64,000 bases of DNA, from the NCBI RefSeq assembly GCF_046764005.1, contig NZ_JBKOFW010000005.1, positions 248,001 to 312,000 of the forward strand, given 5' to 3'. Source of the stretch: Oryzobacter faecalis. Lineage in GTDB: Bacteria > Actinomycetota > Actinomycetes > Actinomycetales > Dermatophilaceae. Under the pieces are notes generated by a model, which was not told the origin of the DNA, ran no database searches, and was given only the letters and a program-made list of their open reading frames with translations. Within the stretch, counting starts at the first letter, position 1. Each line of letters begins with the position of its first letter. The translations under genes were made by a program, and so were the position numbers. This document shows positions 62,196 to 64,000 of the stretch, piece after piece.

Positions 62196-63533
62196 GTGAT
62201 CCTGTTCCTGCCCAACGCGCAGTTCCTCTCCGAGGTCTCCCGCGCTGTCGAGATCGCCCGAGCCCTCAGGGCGCGTGGCGTCCCGGTGGCGTTCGGGACC
62301 CGCGGAGGCCGGTACGCCCACCTCGTCGAGGCGGCCGGCTTCACGGCCACCCCGCTCGACCCGGCGGTGACGCCGGAGACCGAGTCGGCCTTCCTCGACG
62401 CGATCCTGTCGATGGGGCCACGCACCAGCCGGGACTTCTTCACCGACGACGAGCTGCGCACCGCGGTCGACGCCGAGGTCGCCCTCATCGAGCGTCTCGG
62501 GGCCCACCTCGTCGTCACCGGCTTCTGCCTGTCGGCGTACCTCTCGACCCGCGTGGCTGGCGTCCCCCTCGCCACGGACCACGGTGGTTCCTTCGTGCCG
62601 CCGGTCCTGGCGCACCGCCTGTGCCCGGCGCCCGTGAACCCGCCGGATCCCAACCTCGCCCGGCTGCCCCTGCGGGTGCGCCGCTGGGTCGCCAACCGGG
62701 CCCCGGCGCTCGTCACCGGACCCGTCGAACAGCTCAACCGGCACGCGCGCGAACGCGGCGTCGAGCCCCTGCCCGGGATGCTCGGCCTGATGTGCGGAGA
62801 CCTCACGCTCGTCACCGACCTCCCCGAGACACTGGGGCTGAGCGCCCGCGACCTCGAGCGGTGGCGGCCGCGCCGGCCGTTCCGGGTCCGGCGGGGCACG
62901 ACGTTCCGGTACACCGGACCGCTCTACGCGCGCCTCGACCTCCCGGTCCCGCCCGAGGTCGACGCCGCACTCGGCGGCGACGAGCCGGTCGTGTACGTGG
63001 CGCTGACCTCCGTCTCCGAGGCGTTCCTCCGCACGGTCGTGACCAGCGCCAGGAGCGGCCGGTACCGGCTCGTCGTCGCGGCGGGTGGTCACGACGTCGG
63101 CGACCTCGCCGACGACAGGACGGTCGTCGCGGGGGTCCTCCCGAGCCACCTGGTGATGCCCAGGGCCGCGGCCGCCGTCGTCATGGGCGGGCAGGGAAGC
63201 GTGCAGACGGCACTCGCCTCGGGAACCCCCTTCGTGGGCCTGCCGTACCACGGGGAACAGGAGCTCAACGTCGCCGAGGCCGAGCGACTCGGCACCGCCC
63301 TCCGGATGTCACCGGACGAGGCAGGCACGGCCTCCCTCGGTGAGGCGCTCGCGCGTCTGGTGGGGGAGCCGGGGTTCGCCGCTGCCGCGACCTCCGTGGC
63401 CGCCACCTACGCCGGGGTGGACGGCGGGGCCACCGCTGCCGACGTCATCGTCGACTGGTTGCGGACCCGCGGGACCACTGTCGAGCCCACCGGCGCTCAG
63501 CGCTCGGGGAGGCCAGCTGCGGCGTCGTCGTAG
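62196..63533 (+). CDS. MGT-type glycosyltransferase (GT-B, UGT family)
   Basis: 445 residues. N-terminal acceptor domain (ILFLPNAQFLSEVSRAVEIA) and C-terminal nucleotide-sugar domain with the signature VVMGGQGSVQTALASGTPFV, GLPYHGEQELNVAEAERLGT. Family members glycosylate small hydrophobic molecules such as macrolides or lipids. GTG 62196 has GGAGGAGG 8 nt upstream; GTG 62187 lies within that site. Divergent MarR regulator and a neighbouring ABC-F gene hint at a drug- or toxin-response locus (inference). Overlaps convergent nagB by 37 nt. Confidence 0.88.
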   Translation: MILFLPNAQFLSEVSRAVEIARALRARGVPVAFGTRGGRYAHLVEAAGFTATPLDPAVTPETESAFLDAILSMGPRTSRDFFTDDELRTAVDAEVALIERLGAHLVVTGFCLSAYLSTRVAGVPLATDHGGSFVPPVLAHRLCPAPVNPPDPNLARLPLRVRRWVANRAPALVTGPVEQLNRHARERGVEPLPGMLGLMCGDLTLVTDLPETLGLSARDLERWRPRRPFRVRRGTTFRYTGPLYARLDLPVPPEVDAALGGDEPVVYVALTSVSEAFLRTVVTSARSGRYRLVVAAGGHDVGDLADDRTVVAGVLPSHLVMPRAAAAVVMGGQGSVQTALASGTPFVGLPYHGEQELNVAEAERLGTALRMSPDEAGTASLGEALARLVGEPGFAAAATSVAATYAGVDGGATAADVIVDWLRTRGTTVEPTGAQRSGRPAAASS

Positions 63534-64000
63534 TACTGCCGGTTGCGCAGGGCGGACGCGGCGGCCTCGTCGAGGCAGACGACGGTGTCCGGGTGCCACT
63601 GGAGGACGGACGCCGGGACCGACGCGCTGAGCGGGCCCTCCAGCGCGGCGGCCACGGCCTCGGCCTTGGCGTCGCCGGTCGCGACGAGGACGAGGCGGCG
63701 GGCGGCGAGGATGGTGCCGAGCCCCTGGGTGACGCAGTGGGTCGGCACGTCGTCGAGGCCGGTGAAGAAGCGCGCGTTGTCGCGGCGGGTGCGCTCGGAC
63801 AGCCGCTTCACCCGCGTGCGTGAGGTGAGGGCCGACCCGGGCTCGTTGAAGCCGAGGTGGCCGTTGGCGCCGATGCCGAGGATCTGCACGTCGACACCGC
63901 CGAGCTGGCGGATCCGCTCCTCGTAGGCGCGAGCGGCGGCGACGAGCGAGGGCAGGTCGGTGGCCGACCCGTCGGGCACCGCGAGCCGCTCCGGGGCCAG
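63497..64000 (-). CDS. nagB: NagB, glucosamine-6-phosphate deaminase (partial, N-terminus outside window)
   Basis: Converts glucosamine-6-phosphate to fructose-6-phosphate and ammonia. The visible 167 residues are the C-terminal two thirds: GGVDVQILGIGANGHLGFNE with the catalytic Asp/His region, FNEPGSALTSRTRVKRLSER, THCVTQGLGTILAARRLVLV and SVLQWHPDTVVCLDEAAASA. The frame is open to base 64000 (LAPERLAVPDG), so the internal GTG at 63979 is not the start. Confidence 0.93.
   Translation of the reverse strand: MAPERLAVPDGSATDLPSLVAAARAYEERIRQLGGVDVQILGIGANGHLGFNEPGSALTSRTRVKRLSERTRRDNARFFTGLDDVPTHCVTQGLGTILAARRLVLVATGDAKAEAVAAALEGPLSASVPASVLQWHPDTVVCLDEAAASALRNRQYYDDAAAGLPER

Overview
The window is about 72% GC and reads almost wall to wall as coding DNA. 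It contains a mycothione reductase, a menaquinone pathway, a deazaflavin-type oxidoreductase, a PhoX phosphatase and a complete 14-gene complex I operon. Many starts are GTG, and many -10 hexamers sit 6-8 nt before a start codon. This points to an aerobic actinomycete, probably of the Micrococcales (Intrasporangiaceae-like); the family-level placement is inference. No rRNA, tRNA, CRISPR array, transposase or phage gene was seen.

Region 1 (1-20.6 kb) is a menaquinone island in several divergent units. A minus-strand unit runs from a two-component redox module (response regulator fused to a flavoprotein, cyclic-nucleotide-domain histidine kinase, UBP-type zinc finger) straight into menE, a small membrane protein and menA, which is cut by the window start. 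A hemerythrin-like gene lies divergently upstream of it. Then come an S51-type peptidase, menB, menC with a VOC protein, mycothione reductase, a WXG-like/hydrolase pair, a secreted sugar-dehydrogenase-like protein with cell-wall-binding repeats, menD, a menaquinone reductase (menJ-like), menF and menG. menH is not seen.

Region 2 (20.6-38.1 kb) is nuoABCDEFGHIJKLMN followed without a gap by a long-chain polyprenyl diphosphate synthase, so NADH oxidation and the quinone side chain are encoded in one transcription unit. A good Rex-type operator lies at its promoter.

Region 3 (38.1-44.6 kb) holds a deazaflavin-type oxidoreductase, an mraY gene outside any cell-division cluster, a GNAT-like protein, rarD, and korB-korA for a 2-oxoacid:ferredoxin oxidoreductase.

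Region 4 (44.6-56.3 kb) is a second, reduced complex I cluster (A, B, C, H, I, J, K, L, M, N; no D, E, F or G), divergent from korAB. A Tat-exported PhoX phosphatase with a candidate PHO box sits between its B and C genes, and the junction carries a 27-bp direct repeat of the end of nuoB2. A ferredoxin-fed proton pump is a reasonable hypothesis.

Region 5 (56.3-64 kb) is ordinary accessory content: methyltransferase/HxlR pair, HtpX, OsmC-like and VOC proteins, an ABC-F ATPase, a MarR/glycosyltransferase pair, and the start of nagB cut by the window end.

Most intergenic spaces longer than 150 bp hold a large palindrome. One family, exactly 42 nt long, occurs six times at four places in the menaquinone and nuo region.
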